Of a stretch of DNA of 64,000 bases, positions 19,813 to 29,251 are shown piece after piece (the first letter of the stretch is position 1; the number at the start of each line of letters is the position of its first letter). Source of the DNA: Oceanispirochaeta crateris (GTDB lineage Bacteria; Spirochaetota; Spirochaetia; DSM-2461); assembly GCF_008329965.1 (NCBI RefSeq), contig NZ_CP036150.1, forward strand, positions 2,294,001 to 2,358,000, in the 5' to 3' direction. Below the pieces are notes generated by a model that saw only the letters and a list, made by a program, of their open reading frames with translations, did not search any database and was not told where the DNA came from. The translations under genes were made by a program, and so were the position numbers.

Positions 19813-21405
19813 TCAGCCACAGGAGGCTTCATCAGCCAACAGAAAAGAATTATTGCGCCGAAATGTCTTAAAATCAATGTTGTATTTTCTGGCACGGATG
19901 CCCATCATCCTGTTGGTAAGCCCCAACTGCTCCGCTGCCCGAGACAGATTTCCTCTCGTAGATTTTAGTGTTTCTACAATCATTTCATACTCAATGGAAT
20001 CCAATTTTTGCTGAAGGGTTCCATGGATCTCCCGAGTCCCCAGATGCGGATCTGCCATCTGGAGAGACGGAGGCAGATGATAACCGTGAATAACGCGGTC
20101 TTCGCTGAGAATAACCGCCCGTTCTATCGAGTTCTCAAGCTCCCGAACATTCCCGGGCCAATGATATGAAATGAGCATATCAATGGCGGATGTCGAAATA
20201 CGGTGAACATCTTTGCCGTTCAGATGGTTGTATTTTTCTATAAAGAAATCACTAAGAAGGAGGATATCCGTCGGTCTGGCTCGAAGAGGGGGAACCGTGA
20301 TGGGAATAATATTCAATCTATAAAAAAGATCTTCCCGGAACTCCCCGGACCTCACTTTTTCTTCTAGGTTTTTATTTGTAGCGGCGATGATTCGCACATC
20401 AACTTTTATGGTGACAGACCCTCCAACGCGCTCGAACTCTCTCTCTTGAAGAACCCTGAGGAGCTTCGCTTGAATTCCAGGGCTGATCTCCCCAATCTCA
20501 TCCAGAAACAGCGTGCCCTCCTGGGCTAGCTCAAAGCGGCCTTTCCTAGGATTAAGCGCCCCGGTAAAGGCTCCTTTCTCATGGCCAAACAATTCACTTT
20601 CTATGATTGTTTCAGGCAAAGCCGCACAGTTGAGTTTTACAAAAGCCCGTCCGGCCCTCGTGCTGGCATAATGGATGGCTTCGGCAACAAGTTCTTTCCC
20701 GACACCGCTCTCTCCTAAGATGAGGATTGTAGAATTGGCGGGAGCCACCTTTTGGATCATCTGATAAACAGGTTGGAGTGCCTTGGAATTGCCGATGATA
20801 TTGGGTGGGTGTTTAACGGGATCTTCACAGCCTGAATATTCTTCCTGAATTTTCTGAATGCTCTCTTCATCTCTGGATCTGCTATGCTGAGCCGTCTGGG
20901 CAATCATGGACGCCAGAATCTGCAACAGCTGTTCATCCCCATCCAAACAGGAATCAGGAGAATAATCCTTGACCACACTGATGGTTCCTATTATCTGTAC
21001 CCCCGTTCGGATGGGAACACAAAGAAAGGAACTCTCCCCGAGGTTGTTAAGCGTGCCTGTTCTATTGAGAAAACGTGCATCCTCACGAATCAGAGGGACA
21101 AGAATGGTCCGTCCAGTTTCGACGACTTCTCCCGTGATGCCTTCACCAGGATAGTAAATGCCTTTGGCTTTTTCCTCATCGGACACCCCAAAGGCTTCCT
21201 TAATCAGGATAGAACCGGCCTTTCTGTTAAAGATAGAAATCATTCCCCTTTTGTAGCTGTGATGCACACAGAGGCTCTGCAGAACCTGCCTCAGAAGTCT
21301 ATCAATATCATTTCCGCTGAGCAGCAGTTGGCTGATGCTGGATATAAAATTCAGCTCTTTCCAAGTTTGATCATTACAATGAGGGCACTTCTCCGCCATA
21401 TTCAT
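19813..21405 (-). CDS. NifA-like sigma-54-dependent transcription activator (GAF, AAA+, Fis-type HTH)
   Basis: 530 residues. A short N-terminal CPHC motif (C7, C10) precedes a GAF domain (about 20-175) whose sequence RGMISIFNRKAGSILIKEAF resembles NifA. The AAA+ domain has Walker A GESGVGKE (231-238), the sigma-54 contact loop GAFTGA (278-283) and Walker B GTLFLDE (297-303). A Fis-type helix-turn-helix ends it (RGNLSRAAEQLGLTNRMMGI). The Cys-rich interdomain linker of oxygen-sensitive rhizobial NifA is absent. AAGGAG lies just upstream of ATG 21405. No nitrogenase gene is in the window, so nitrogen-fixation control is possible but not shown. Confidence 0.85.
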   Translation of the reverse strand: MNMAEKCPHCNDQTWKELNFISSISQLLLSGNDIDRLLRQVLQSLCVHHSYKRGMISIFNRKAGSILIKEAFGVSDEEKAKGIYYPGEGITGEVVETGRTILVPLIREDARFLNRTGTLNNLGESSFLCVPIRTGVQIIGTISVVKDYSPDSCLDGDEQLLQILASMIAQTAQHSRSRDEESIQKIQEEYSGCEDPVKHPPNIIGNSKALQPVYQMIQKVAPANSTILILGESGVGKELVAEAIHYASTRAGRAFVKLNCAALPETIIESELFGHEKGAFTGALNPRKGRFELAQEGTLFLDEIGEISPGIQAKLLRVLQEREFERVGGSVTIKVDVRIIAATNKNLEEKVRSGEFREDLFYRLNIIPITVPPLRARPTDILLLSDFFIEKYNHLNGKDVHRISTSAIDMLISYHWPGNVRELENSIERAVILSEDRVIHGYHLPPSLQMADPHLGTREIHGTLQQKLDSIEYEMIVETLKSTRGNLSRAAEQLGLTNRMMGIRARKYNIDFKTFRRNNSFLLADEASCG

Positions 21406-21426
21406 AAACTCCTTTGGTTGCTATAA

Positions 21427-21842
21427 AGAATCCGCTTTTTTTGAAGACAACCATTCCGGAAAGCCCCAATTTACGGATTCTTCAATCTGCACTCTTCTTT
21501 TACAGCCGAGGACAGTACCGGGAGTCTGCTCCCCTAAGCATAAGGAACTACTTTCAAAAATATTTTGGAATCGAGTCATGAATACCTGAAATGCAATTAT
21601 CAGGCCAAGTGAAACTAATAATTGATATTATATTATATGCTTATGTATAAATGACTTACAAAAACATACAAGAAAGGATGATTCTTTTCACAATGCATAA
21701 AAACAAACATTTATGTCTTATAATAACACTTCTCCTACAGAAATGTGGAAAAGTACTCTTTGGAAGAAAAGAGGAATCATCCCTGTTAAAAGGAAGATTC
21801 CCAGCTTTTCCGGAGATGCGAAAGGTTTAAAAACCAGGCTGA
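21427..21842. other. Intergenic region without a supported gene
   Basis: About 415 bases upstream of the NifA-like gene and downstream of the aminotransferase gene. The centre (about 21600-21730) is AT-rich and could hold the promoter of the NifA-like gene. A 50-codon frame at 21678-21830 on the plus strand has no clear ribosome site or known domain. I see no RNA gene or repeat. Confidence 0.5.
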
Positions 21843-23306
21843 TCAGGGGTGGAATTCACGCATTAGATCGGGCATGGAGAGCTCTCCCGCTTTCCGGGTA
21901 AACTCACCACTCTCCTGATGGAAATCATAATCCTCTCCCCAGGTTTTATAGTTCCTGATAACCTGAACAACAGACTGCCCTATATAACAGGCCTCGTCAT
22001 CTGTCATTGTTGGATGCAGAGAGATCCTGACCCAACCCGGTTTCTGGGTCAAATCACCATGATCAATCATATCTGTGATCTTTCTGGATGTGTTATGATC
22101 GATGGAAAAAAGGATGTGTCCATAGGTTCCTGCACAGCTGCATCCCCCTCTTGTCTGGATTCCAAAGCGATCATTCAATAGTTTTACAATCAGATTATGG
22201 TGTTCTCCAAGAGCATAGACAGAAACGATTCCCAGCCGATCCCTGTTCTGGGGTTCCAGCATGAAAACAAGAGGCTCTTTTTTCAACTCGTCCAGGAGAA
22301 TTTTATAGAGTTCCTCTTCTCTAGCTCTGATTTTCAAAGGGTCCATAGCTTCTTTCACTTCGATGGCAAGAGCCCCGCGGATGGCCTGTAGAAACCCGGG
22401 AGTACCTCCGTCTTCCCTGACTTCAATCTCATCAAAATAACTGTGACTACCAAAGGGGGTCGTCCATTTCACAGTACCACCCCCGGGCTGATCCGGGATG
22501 ACTCTCTGATATAAATCATTGCTCAGTACAAGGACCCCAGAAGACCCCGGTCCTCCCAGAAACTTATGGGGAGAAAAATAAATGGCATCCAGCCTTTCTT
22601 CCGGATCTTCAGGATGCATGTTCATATCGACATAGGGAGCAGAAGCAGCAAAGTCAACAAAACAATACCCTCCTGCCTGATGCATCATTTTTGCCATTTC
22701 ATAATAGGGAGTGATAATACCTGTCACATTACTGCAACCAGAAAAGGCACCTATTAAAAGGGGTCTATCCTGGTTTTTTTTCAAAAGGAATGCCAGAGAC
22801 TTTAAATCGGGTAGTCCCGTCGTATCCACCCGGGGAAGGATCTCCACATCACAGGCACACTCTTCCCAGCTGATCTGATTTGAGTGGTGTTCCATATGAG
22901 TCAGTATGACTAGAGGTTTATTATCGCCATGGCAAGTTTCGGGACATCCCTCGGGGAGTCTCAGCCCCAGAATACGCTGGAGTTTACTGATGGCGGCGGT
23001 CATTCCGAACCCGGCTAGGAAAAGAGAGTCCCGTTTGTCTGCCCCCACATGGGATTTGATTTTCTGCCGGGCCTCATGATAGGCCCGGGTCATAGTTGTC
23101 CCCGTGATTGTAGTTTCCGTATGAGTATTGGCCACATAGGGACCAATCTTATTGGTCATGAACTCTTCTATGGGACCATAGAGACGACCGCTGGCAACCC
23201 AGTCAGCGTAGACGATGGGTCCGGTCTCTCCTGAAGCAAGGGTCATGCTCTGATTATTGCCGATGATTTTGTCACGAAAAGGAGCAAAGTGTTCACTTAA
23301 AGTCAT
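21843..23306 (-). CDS. Class V aminotransferase, cysteine desulfurase-like (SufS/Csd relative)
   Basis: 487-residue PLP enzyme, longer than the usual 400. The PLP lysine is K248 (YFSPHKFLGG), with HMEHHSN at 137-143 and VDFAASAPY around 217. C389 and C391 in RGGCSCAGTYGH sit at the desulfurase active-site loop. Cysteine desulfurases supply sulfur for iron-sulfur clusters, but some longer relatives act on other substrates, so exact activity is unsure. ATG 23306 is preferred because AGGAA lies five bases upstream; a longer frame to 23366 adds 20 poorly conserved residues. It stands alone next to the NifA-like gene, with no SufU or IscU. Confidence 0.82.
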   Translation of the reverse strand: MTLSEHFAPFRDKIIGNNQSMTLASGETGPIVYADWVASGRLYGPIEEFMTNKIGPYVANTHTETTITGTTMTRAYHEARQKIKSHVGADKRDSLFLAGFGMTAAISKLQRILGLRLPEGCPETCHGDNKPLVILTHMEHHSNQISWEECACDVEILPRVDTTGLPDLKSLAFLLKKNQDRPLLIGAFSGCSNVTGIITPYYEMAKMMHQAGGYCFVDFAASAPYVDMNMHPEDPEERLDAIYFSPHKFLGGPGSSGVLVLSNDLYQRVIPDQPGGGTVKWTTPFGSHSYFDEIEVREDGGTPGFLQAIRGALAIEVKEAMDPLKIRAREEELYKILLDELKKEPLVFMLEPQNRDRLGIVSVYALGEHHNLIVKLLNDRFGIQTRGGCSCAGTYGHILFSIDHNTSRKITDMIDHGDLTQKPGWVRISLHPTMTDDEACYIGQSVVQVIRNYKTWGEDYDFHQESGEFTRKAGELSMPDLMREFHP

Positions 23307-23515
23307 AAAAGTTCCTGTCATAAATATATTTCTATATATAATAATCCCTAATAAAGGATAGAACAAGGTTCATTACATATAGTTTTCGTATCAAGAAACA
23401 TCCTTATCAACGTGATTCGTTATCAGAGAGGACTTTGTAATATCCAGAATTTCAGTAAACCCTCTGCCCCCACTGACTGTCCGGGCCTTAAAAAGGAATC
23501 TCGTTGAAAAAGGCC

Positions 23516-23950
23516 TCACCTAGAGATCTGCTCCAGCAATTCCAGGAGATCCTTTCCAGGGTTTTCCAATTCAAAAATAACCCTATCTTCCGACCCCTCC
23601 TGCAGCAGATGAAACCGGGGCGAGGGTGTGGTCAGAAAACCGAAGAATCCCCGCTTGTGAACCCTCATCAAAGACAGGGTTTTTTCTGGGGAAAAGCACA
23701 GGTGAATCAAAATATCACCAGAGTCTTTCCGGACGGAACCTGTCCCTGAGTGAACCAACGCAGAGAACCAGTTTTCCTGATGAAAACGGATGAAGTGGAG
23801 CTGCCTCTTTGAGTCATAGACAAAGAGTCCCCAAAGAGGAGTGTCAAAGCTTCCCGGGTTGGACAAGAGACGCCCGAGAGACCAGGCGACTCCATCGATA
23901 CCCAAAGACTCTTTTAGTTCAGTCTGCAAATCTGAGTTCGAATCATTCAT
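23516..23950 (-). CDS. Hypothetical protein, 144 residues
   Basis: I do not recognise a family. The protein is soluble, without signal peptide or membrane segment. It has a strand-rich middle (WGLFVYDSKRQLHFIRFHQE) and a C-terminal amphipathic helix (DLLELLEQISR). Codon use is like the neighbouring genes and the frame is open throughout, which favours a real gene. It is divergent from the small membrane-protein gene at 23977, with only 26 bases between. No clear ribosome site is seen. Confidence 0.55.
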   Translation of the reverse strand: MNDSNSDLQTELKESLGIDGVAWSLGRLLSNPGSFDTPLWGLFVYDSKRQLHFIRFHQENWFSALVHSGTGSVRKDSGDILIHLCFSPEKTLSLMRVHKRGFFGFLTTPSPRFHLLQEGSEDRVIFELENPGKDLLELLEQISR

Positions 23951-23976
23951 GACTCTATTATAATTTAAAAGCCAAT

Positions 23977-24447
23977 GTGAGAATAGAAATTAATACCCTT
24001 TTCACTTATAGGAAAGGATCTCAAGGATATGCTTTGATGCTTTTATCCGTGTATCAGAATCCAGGGATATGGAATTTTTTCAGCGAAACAGGTACATTCA
24101 TCTTTGAAATGATCATGATACTCCACAGGATTGCAGGATTTTTGCTCCTACTATCTCATTCTCTTTTTCTCATTAGGTCATGGATCCTTCTAAAAAATGA
24201 TAGAAGGCCATTACAATTCGATCGGTGGATGATGACTCTCTCACAGATTCTACTTCCTTTAACGATCCTCACAGCGATCCCTGTTTTATCAGAGACTGGA
24301 GCGCTTCACTTCCTATTGAGCTTAATGCCCCTGATCATGATGTTAATTCTGTCCCGAAGGAGTCTCCGCCGCCAAAGACCTCTGCTGCTCCCCCTAGTAA
24401 ATGGGATTTTTATTGCAGCCGCCTTTTTAACGGGGATAATGTTATGA
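23977..24447 (+). CDS. Small integral membrane protein
   Basis: Up to 156 residues with four predicted membrane segments (IMILHRIAGFLLLLSHSLFL, then LSQILLPLTILTAIPVL, LHFLLSLMPLIMMLIL and LLLPLVNGIFIAAAFLTGI). The true start is uncertain: ATG 24034 has AAGGA nine bases upstream and removes a non-hydrophobic leader. Its stop overlaps the macrodomain ATG by four bases, so they are translationally coupled. I cannot name a function. Confidence 0.6.
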   Translation: MRIEINTLFTYRKGSQGYALMLLSVYQNPGIWNFFSETGTFIFEMIMILHRIAGFLLLLSHSLFLIRSWILLKNDRRPLQFDRWMMTLSQILLPLTILTAIPVLSETGALHFLLSLMPLIMMLILSRRSLRRQRPLLLPLVNGIFIAAAFLTGIML

Positions 24448-24995
24448 GGTTCATGAAGGGACGTGTGGAAACCCTCTGCGGAGACATTACCGCAATAGAT
24501 TGCAATGCCATAGTCAATGCCGCCAATTCCAGCCTCATGGGAGGAGGAGGTGTGGACGGAGCCATCCATAGGGCGGCCGGTCCATCCCTGTTAAAGATCT
24601 GTCACCGTGTGAGAAGGGAACAGTATCCGGAAGGTTTACCTCCGGGTGAAGCCGTTCTGACAGGCCCTGGAAATTTGCCTTTTCAGGGAATAATCCATAC
24701 TGTCGGGCCCATTTGGCAGGGAGGAAATGCGGGAGAAGCGGAACGGCTCTCATCCTGTTATAGACAATCCTTGATGCTGGCTGAAAAAAATCGGTTCAAG
24801 ACCATCGCATTCCCGGCAATATCTACTGGTGTATACGCCTATCCACCCGAAAAAGCGGCTTTGGTCGTTTATAATACACTCAGGAAAGAACTATTACCTT
24901 TAGAATATCCAAAGAAGGTCTACCTTGTTTTCTATTCTCACACAGGAGAAAAACAGTTTCTCCAGGCTTTAGAGAACAAAGGAGTGACAGAGTGA
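24444..24995 (+). CDS. Macrodomain protein, O-acetyl-ADP-ribose deacetylase type (YmdB-like)
   Basis: 183 residues, a single macrodomain. GDITAIDCNAIVNAANSSLM at about residues 13-32 and GGGGVDGAIHRAAG after it form the ADP-ribose pocket. GVYAYPPEKAA near 130 is the second ligand loop. Such enzymes remove acetyl or ADP-ribosyl groups from ADP-ribose adducts in the cytoplasm. ATG 24444 is used because it overlaps the previous stop (ATGA) and follows GGGG. The next gene starts inside its last codons (GTGA overlap). Confidence 0.9.
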   Translation: MRFMKGRVETLCGDITAIDCNAIVNAANSSLMGGGGVDGAIHRAAGPSLLKICHRVRREQYPEGLPPGEAVLTGPGNLPFQGIIHTVGPIWQGGNAGEAERLSSCYRQSLMLAEKNRFKTIAFPAISTGVYAYPPEKAALVVYNTLRKELLPLEYPKKVYLVFYSHTGEKQFLQALENKGVTE

Positions 24996-26377
24996 GCCTC
25001 AACTGGGTTGAAATCAATAGAGTTCTAGAAGAACTGCCTCTGGAAGGTTCCTTCCTGCAGAACATACGGCAAATCAGTTACACCCAGTTAATTTTTGAAT
25101 TTCACCGTCCAGGGCGAAGCTTTAATATGCTCATTTGTCTGGATAGAAAGAGCCTCCGGATTCATGAAATCAAAAGCCGTCCCCCGTCCCTGCCTAAACC
25201 GCCCAGATTCACCACATTCATGAGGTCCAGAATCAAGGGGTGCCGGGTAATCCAATCGGGTCAACTGGGCACAGACAGGATCATTAGACTAGTGCTGAAA
25301 AAGGGAGAAAGACAGGACATCCTGTATATCAGACTCTGGGGCGGTGCTGCGAACCTGATCCTTTGTGATAAGGAGGACAAAATTCTAGACGCCTTTTCAA
25401 GAAGACCCGCCCGAAAAGAGATTCCAGGAGAACGATTCAAACCCGAAGTAAATGAAAAAGCACCCGGTAAAAAATTCTCTCTGCGCCTCCCAGCTGAGAA
25501 AATAGAGAGTTATAGTTCCTTTTTAGAAGAACTCTATTCTGCTGAGGAATCAGAGGGGCAAATCGAAGAATTGAGAGTCAAAGCCAGAAGGAGCCTGGAA
25601 TACAAAGAAAACGGCATAAAAGTCAGTCTCAAAAACCAGGAAGCAAAGCTGAAGGAATATCAGAATGAAGAGAAGTACAGGCGTATGGCAGACACTTTGA
25701 TGTCGTCCCTTCATCTGATAAAACGGGGTCAAAAAGAATTCCTCCCCGCAGATGGTACAGAGGCCATCCCCCTGGATTCATCAAAATCTGCCGTTGAAAA
25801 TGGCCAGAACTACTATAAAAAAGCCGGAAAAGCAGCGAGAGGACATGAGCTGAGAAAAGATGAAATCAGCAATTTGCAGATGCGCCTAGCCCAGGTTCAA
25901 GAGGATCTGAGACGCCTAGATTCCATTGAAGACCTGGAGACCCTCAAGGCAATGGTTCCCCCAGAAAATGAGCAAAAAAAAGAGAGCCACAACGAAGTCC
26001 CCGGTTTGAGTTTTACCTCTGGTAATTTTACCATACTCGTAGGCCGTTCCGCCAAGGAAAATGAAACACTTATGGGGAAGCATGTGAGGGGAAACGACTA
26101 CTGGCTTCACACAAGGGATTATCCGGGAGCCTATGTCTTTATCCGCCTGCCCCGGGGAAAGTCGATTCCTCTGGAAACCTTGTTGGATGCGGGAAACCTG
26201 GCCCTTTTTTACAGCAAGGCCAAGGCATCGGGAGCGGCAGACCTATACTACACTCAGGTCAAATACTTAAGAAAACCAAAGGAAGGTAAAAGAGGACTGG
26301 TTCTACCAACCAGAGAAAAAAACCTCTTTGTAAAATTGGATGAATCCAGAATCCAGCGACTGAAAGGAACAACATAA
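24992..26377 (+). CDS. NFACT-family protein (Rqc2/RqcH homologue), short form
   Basis: 461 residues. The N-terminal NFACT-N region (about 1-180) is followed by a coiled coil (about 190-330) and a C-terminal NFACT-R domain (GKHVRGNDYWLHTRDYPGAY). Proteins of this family bind 60S/50S subunits with stuck peptidyl-tRNA and add C-terminal alanine tails in ribosome quality control. Typical bacterial forms are about 570 residues, so this is compact. The GTG start overlaps the macrodomain stop (GTGA), with GGAG upstream. It is the third gene of a coupled set. Confidence 0.85.
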   Translation: MSLNWVEINRVLEELPLEGSFLQNIRQISYTQLIFEFHRPGRSFNMLICLDRKSLRIHEIKSRPPSLPKPPRFTTFMRSRIKGCRVIQSGQLGTDRIIRLVLKKGERQDILYIRLWGGAANLILCDKEDKILDAFSRRPARKEIPGERFKPEVNEKAPGKKFSLRLPAEKIESYSSFLEELYSAEESEGQIEELRVKARRSLEYKENGIKVSLKNQEAKLKEYQNEEKYRRMADTLMSSLHLIKRGQKEFLPADGTEAIPLDSSKSAVENGQNYYKKAGKAARGHELRKDEISNLQMRLAQVQEDLRRLDSIEDLETLKAMVPPENEQKKESHNEVPGLSFTSGNFTILVGRSAKENETLMGKHVRGNDYWLHTRDYPGAYVFIRLPRGKSIPLETLLDAGNLALFYSKAKASGAADLYYTQVKYLRKPKEGKRGLVLPTREKNLFVKLDESRIQRLKGTT

Positions 26378-26381
26378 AACC

Positions 26382-27206
26382 ATGGACATATTAAAAAAAG
26401 ATATACGGAAACCCATTGTGAGCGGCCTATTCTACCCGGATAATCCCGAAGAGCTGAAGGCAAAAATCGAGGCTCTCATGAATGGATGTCCCCGGGGTGA
26501 TGCAGCTGTTATCCTCTGCCCCCATGGCACATGGGATAAAACAGGGGAGTCCCTGGGGGCCGCTTTTGCGGCAGCCAGCGAATTCAAACCGGACCGGGTC
26601 CTTCTGTTGGGCCCCGTACACAGGGAAAAAGACCGTAGAGTCCTATATCTGTCCAGTAAAAAATATTTTGAAACAGCTTTGGGATTCGTCAACGTTGATA
26701 GTTCTGCCGCTTTGAGTCTGACAGAAAAATCGGATCTGTTTGTTTTTGATGATTCTCCCCATATGGAAGAGCATGCTCTGGAGCTTCAAATTCCCTTTAT
26801 CCAAACCCTCTTTCCCCAGGTTGAGATCATCCCGCTCTTATTGGGTGGTTTGAAGCGATCCGACCTAAAGAAGGCTGCGGGAACTTTGAAACAAAGGCTG
26901 TTCACTCCAGATAAAAAGATACTGGTTGTTCTGTCGGCCAATCTAAGCCGCTATGGACTGGCAAGCCAGACTGAAGCAGAGGCTCAAAGATTGTTAGACA
27001 ACTTAGAGATGCCTTTAAAGCGATCCCTAAAGGAACTGGAAACAGAAGGGCTGATCAGCAGCTGCGGGACAGCGCTATTAACCCTGCTGTCCGATCTTGG
27101 TATTCTTCAGGACAAAACCCTTCATATTCTGAAAAGGGACAAAACAGAATTACTGGACAGAGGCGAATTAAAGGCCGTATATTACGCCGGAATCAGCTGG
27201 TCTTAG
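26382..27206 (+). CDS. amrB: AmmeMemoRadiSam system protein B (MEMO1 family)
   Basis: 274 residues of the MEMO1 family, fold related to non-haem iron dioxygenases. Landmarks are RKPIVSGLFYPDNPEEL at the N-terminus, LCPHGTWDKTG near 45, GPVHREKDRR near 78, MEEHALELQIPFIQ near 128 and SSCGTALLTLL near 226. It lies four bases after the NFACT gene and 13 bases before the AMMECR1 gene. The radical SAM member (AmrS) usual in this system is not in the window. Function in bacteria is not well defined. Confidence 0.9.
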   Translation: MDILKKDIRKPIVSGLFYPDNPEELKAKIEALMNGCPRGDAAVILCPHGTWDKTGESLGAAFAAASEFKPDRVLLLGPVHREKDRRVLYLSSKKYFETALGFVNVDSSAALSLTEKSDLFVFDDSPHMEEHALELQIPFIQTLFPQVEIIPLLLGGLKRSDLKKAAGTLKQRLFTPDKKILVVLSANLSRYGLASQTEAEAQRLLDNLEMPLKRSLKELETEGLISSCGTALLTLLSDLGILQDKTLHILKRDKTELLDRGELKAVYYAGISWS

Positions 27207-27219
27207 AAAGGAGGAGAAG

Positions 27220-27792
27220 ATGGGAGACCTTGACTTAAATCATAAAGAACAAGAAGGACTTCTGGACTGGGTTCATGCCGTCATAGGAGTAGCCTTTGGT
27301 CATCCAGAACCTGTAACTCCAGATTTTCTCCGGGAAATGCCCCGATGCGCTGTCTTTGTAACCCTTCATCTGAAAGGAGAATTGAGGGGCTGTATCGGGT
27401 ATATGCAGTCTGACAAAAAACTGGAAGAGGCCTTGAGGGACGCGGGTGAATCGGCAGCGTTTAAGGATTACCGTTTCAATCCGCTGAGCGAAAATGAGTG
27501 GAATGATATTGAAGTTGAGGTCTCACTCCTTAGCCCCATGGAGGAAATATCAGGTCCTGATGAGCTCATTATGGGGGAACATGGCGCCCTTCTTGCCGCC
27601 AGAGGGAGACAAGGTCTGTTTCTTCCCCAGGTGGCCAGCGAACAAAACTGGGACAGGAACAGCTTTATGAATCAGCTCTGCAGGAAGGCAGGACTCCCAT
27701 CGGATTTCTGGAAGAAGGACAGCTACACACTGTACAGATTCTCCGCGAGGGTCTATTCCCTTCCTATTTTAGATGAAAAATATACTGACTGA
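27220..27792 (+). CDS. amrA: AmmeMemoRadiSam system protein A (AMMECR1 domain)
   Basis: 190 residues with the AMMECR1 core LRGCIGYMQ (GELRGCIGYMQSDKKLEEAL) and the usual C-terminal FLPQVASEQNWDRNSFMNQL. AAAGGAGGAG sits before ATG 27220. Partner of the MEMO1 gene directly upstream. Molecular function is undetermined, though the pair is widely conserved. Confidence 0.92.
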   Translation: MGDLDLNHKEQEGLLDWVHAVIGVAFGHPEPVTPDFLREMPRCAVFVTLHLKGELRGCIGYMQSDKKLEEALRDAGESAAFKDYRFNPLSENEWNDIEVEVSLLSPMEEISGPDELIMGEHGALLAARGRQGLFLPQVASEQNWDRNSFMNQLCRKAGLPSDFWKKDSYTLYRFSARVYSLPILDEKYTD

Positions 27793-27859
27793 TGCCTCCC
27801 AGCTCTTAATTTAGTATATTATCCCTATAGATGCAGCCAGATTCTAGCGGGAGCCCCAT

Positions 27860-29247
27860 ATGAATACATTGAAACAAGACGACAACAACCTGATTCCTCT
27901 AAACATTGATGGAAAAGAGTATTCGGCGATCCTCAGCGGATTGAATTCAAAAGTTTTCAGATCTGTCGATATAACGGCTCTCCAAAATGAACCGGGTTGG
28001 ATTTTCGACGATGAAGAGCGGATGGAACCATGGAATCTGATTGGAATCAGCGAACACAGGGGCTGCATGGTTTTTTATGGTCCCCTCGTGGAAGGACGGG
28101 AATTCACATCCGCCGACCTTGATCTGGAGAAACTGAACAGGATGGTTCATCTTTTCCAGGCTCTTAGAAACAAAAAAATGAGTTATCAGGGGTTTTACTC
28201 CCGGGGATGGATTTTTCTCAATGACGGAAGAATCCTTCTCCTGCCCAACAGTCTCATGGAGTTTATCCGCAAAAGCGACAATGAGAAAACAAGGATGCTC
28301 CACTGGTACCCCTACAACCATCCTGATCACAGCGGCCTGAAAGGTCTGGAGTTTACTGCTGCGATTCTCTCAGCGACCCTCCTCAAGGGTCAGCACCCCT
28401 ATGCCCCCTGGAAACTGAAGAGGATAACAGGAACGAACAACTGCGCAGGAGCCCCCTCCTCAGTCCGGACCTGCTGATTCCCGGCCTCAAAAAAGAGATA
28501 TCCCAGGTCATGGCGAGATCCTTCAAGGGGGAGAGCCAATTCATGAAACAGTGGATAGACGCTCTGGATCTTTGGGTCAAAGAGGGCCCTGTCAACGCAC
28601 TAAGCAAGGAAGAACTGCAGACAATTGAAGCTAAAGCTTCACAAAGAGTAGAACGGGGAGAGAAAAACCAAAGGCGGAGACAGATTTGGAGACAAAAAAA
28701 TACTTTTTTTATGATCACCGCCATAACAGTGATCCTTCTGGGTGTCATTGTAGGAACCCCCATCAGAAAATCTCTTGAACCGCCGGTGACAATGGGAATG
28801 GAAGCCAGAGAAGTCATACACTCCTATTATGACGGATTCAACACTATGAACCAGGAGATAATGGAAGACTCCATAGACAAGAAAGTAGGGAAAGGCGACC
28901 TGACAGAAGTGACCAACTTTTTTGTGACCTCCCGTGTCCGTATGGGGTATGAAGGGAAATCCGGAGTGCTCAGTGCCGCAGAGTGGGTCGCCTCAGGACG
29001 GCCGGAACTGGAATCTGGAATCAATTTATATGGTGTGGCAGAACTCAGCATTGAGGATTTGGGAGAGGGACAATTTAGGGTCAGCTATGAAAAATGGATA
29101 CCCGGTTCATCCAACGAAATAGACCAAGTAGGACCGATCCCGCCGGAAGGCTATTTTGTCACCGATCTAGTCACCCTGGAAAAACAGAAGAAAGGGAACT
29201 GGCTCATAGTCGGCCTGAATCGCAGTCTCCAAAAAATAACAGAATAA
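27860..29247 (+). pseudogene. Frameshifted membrane protein: kinase-like N-terminus, one TM, NTF2-like C-terminus
   Basis: Two frames, 27860-28477 and an upstream-open frame ending 29247, read as one 462-residue protein if one C is restored in the C5 run at 28404-28408. The second frame has no start or ribosome site of its own at its 5' end. Residues about 1-185 include GLEFTAAILSATLLKGQHPY, resembling the helix after the activation loop of Ser/Thr kinase-like folds (LLTGxxPF), but no catalytic HRD or DFG is visible. A single membrane segment (FFMITAITVILLGVIVGTPI) is followed by an extracytoplasmic NTF2/SnoaL-like domain (AREVIHSYYDGFNTM). The lesion may be a base-calling error. Family assignments are tentative. 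Confidence 0.7.
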
Positions 29248-29251
29248 AAGA

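Noticed and set aside
21644-21660. TGT-N11-ACA as a NifA binding site
   Set aside because: NifA sites have a gap of ten bases; no sigma-54 promoter lies downstream.
21678-21830. 50-codon frame with a short hydrophobic stretch
   Set aside because: Weak ribosome site, no domain and no conserved context.
23925-23945. GTTCGAATC resembling a tRNA T-loop
   Set aside because: It lies in the first codons of a reading frame and no acceptor or anticodon stem surrounds it.
24225-24443. N-terminal extension of the macrodomain protein
   Set aside because: It runs inside the membrane-protein gene in another frame; the ATGA start at 24444 is complete.
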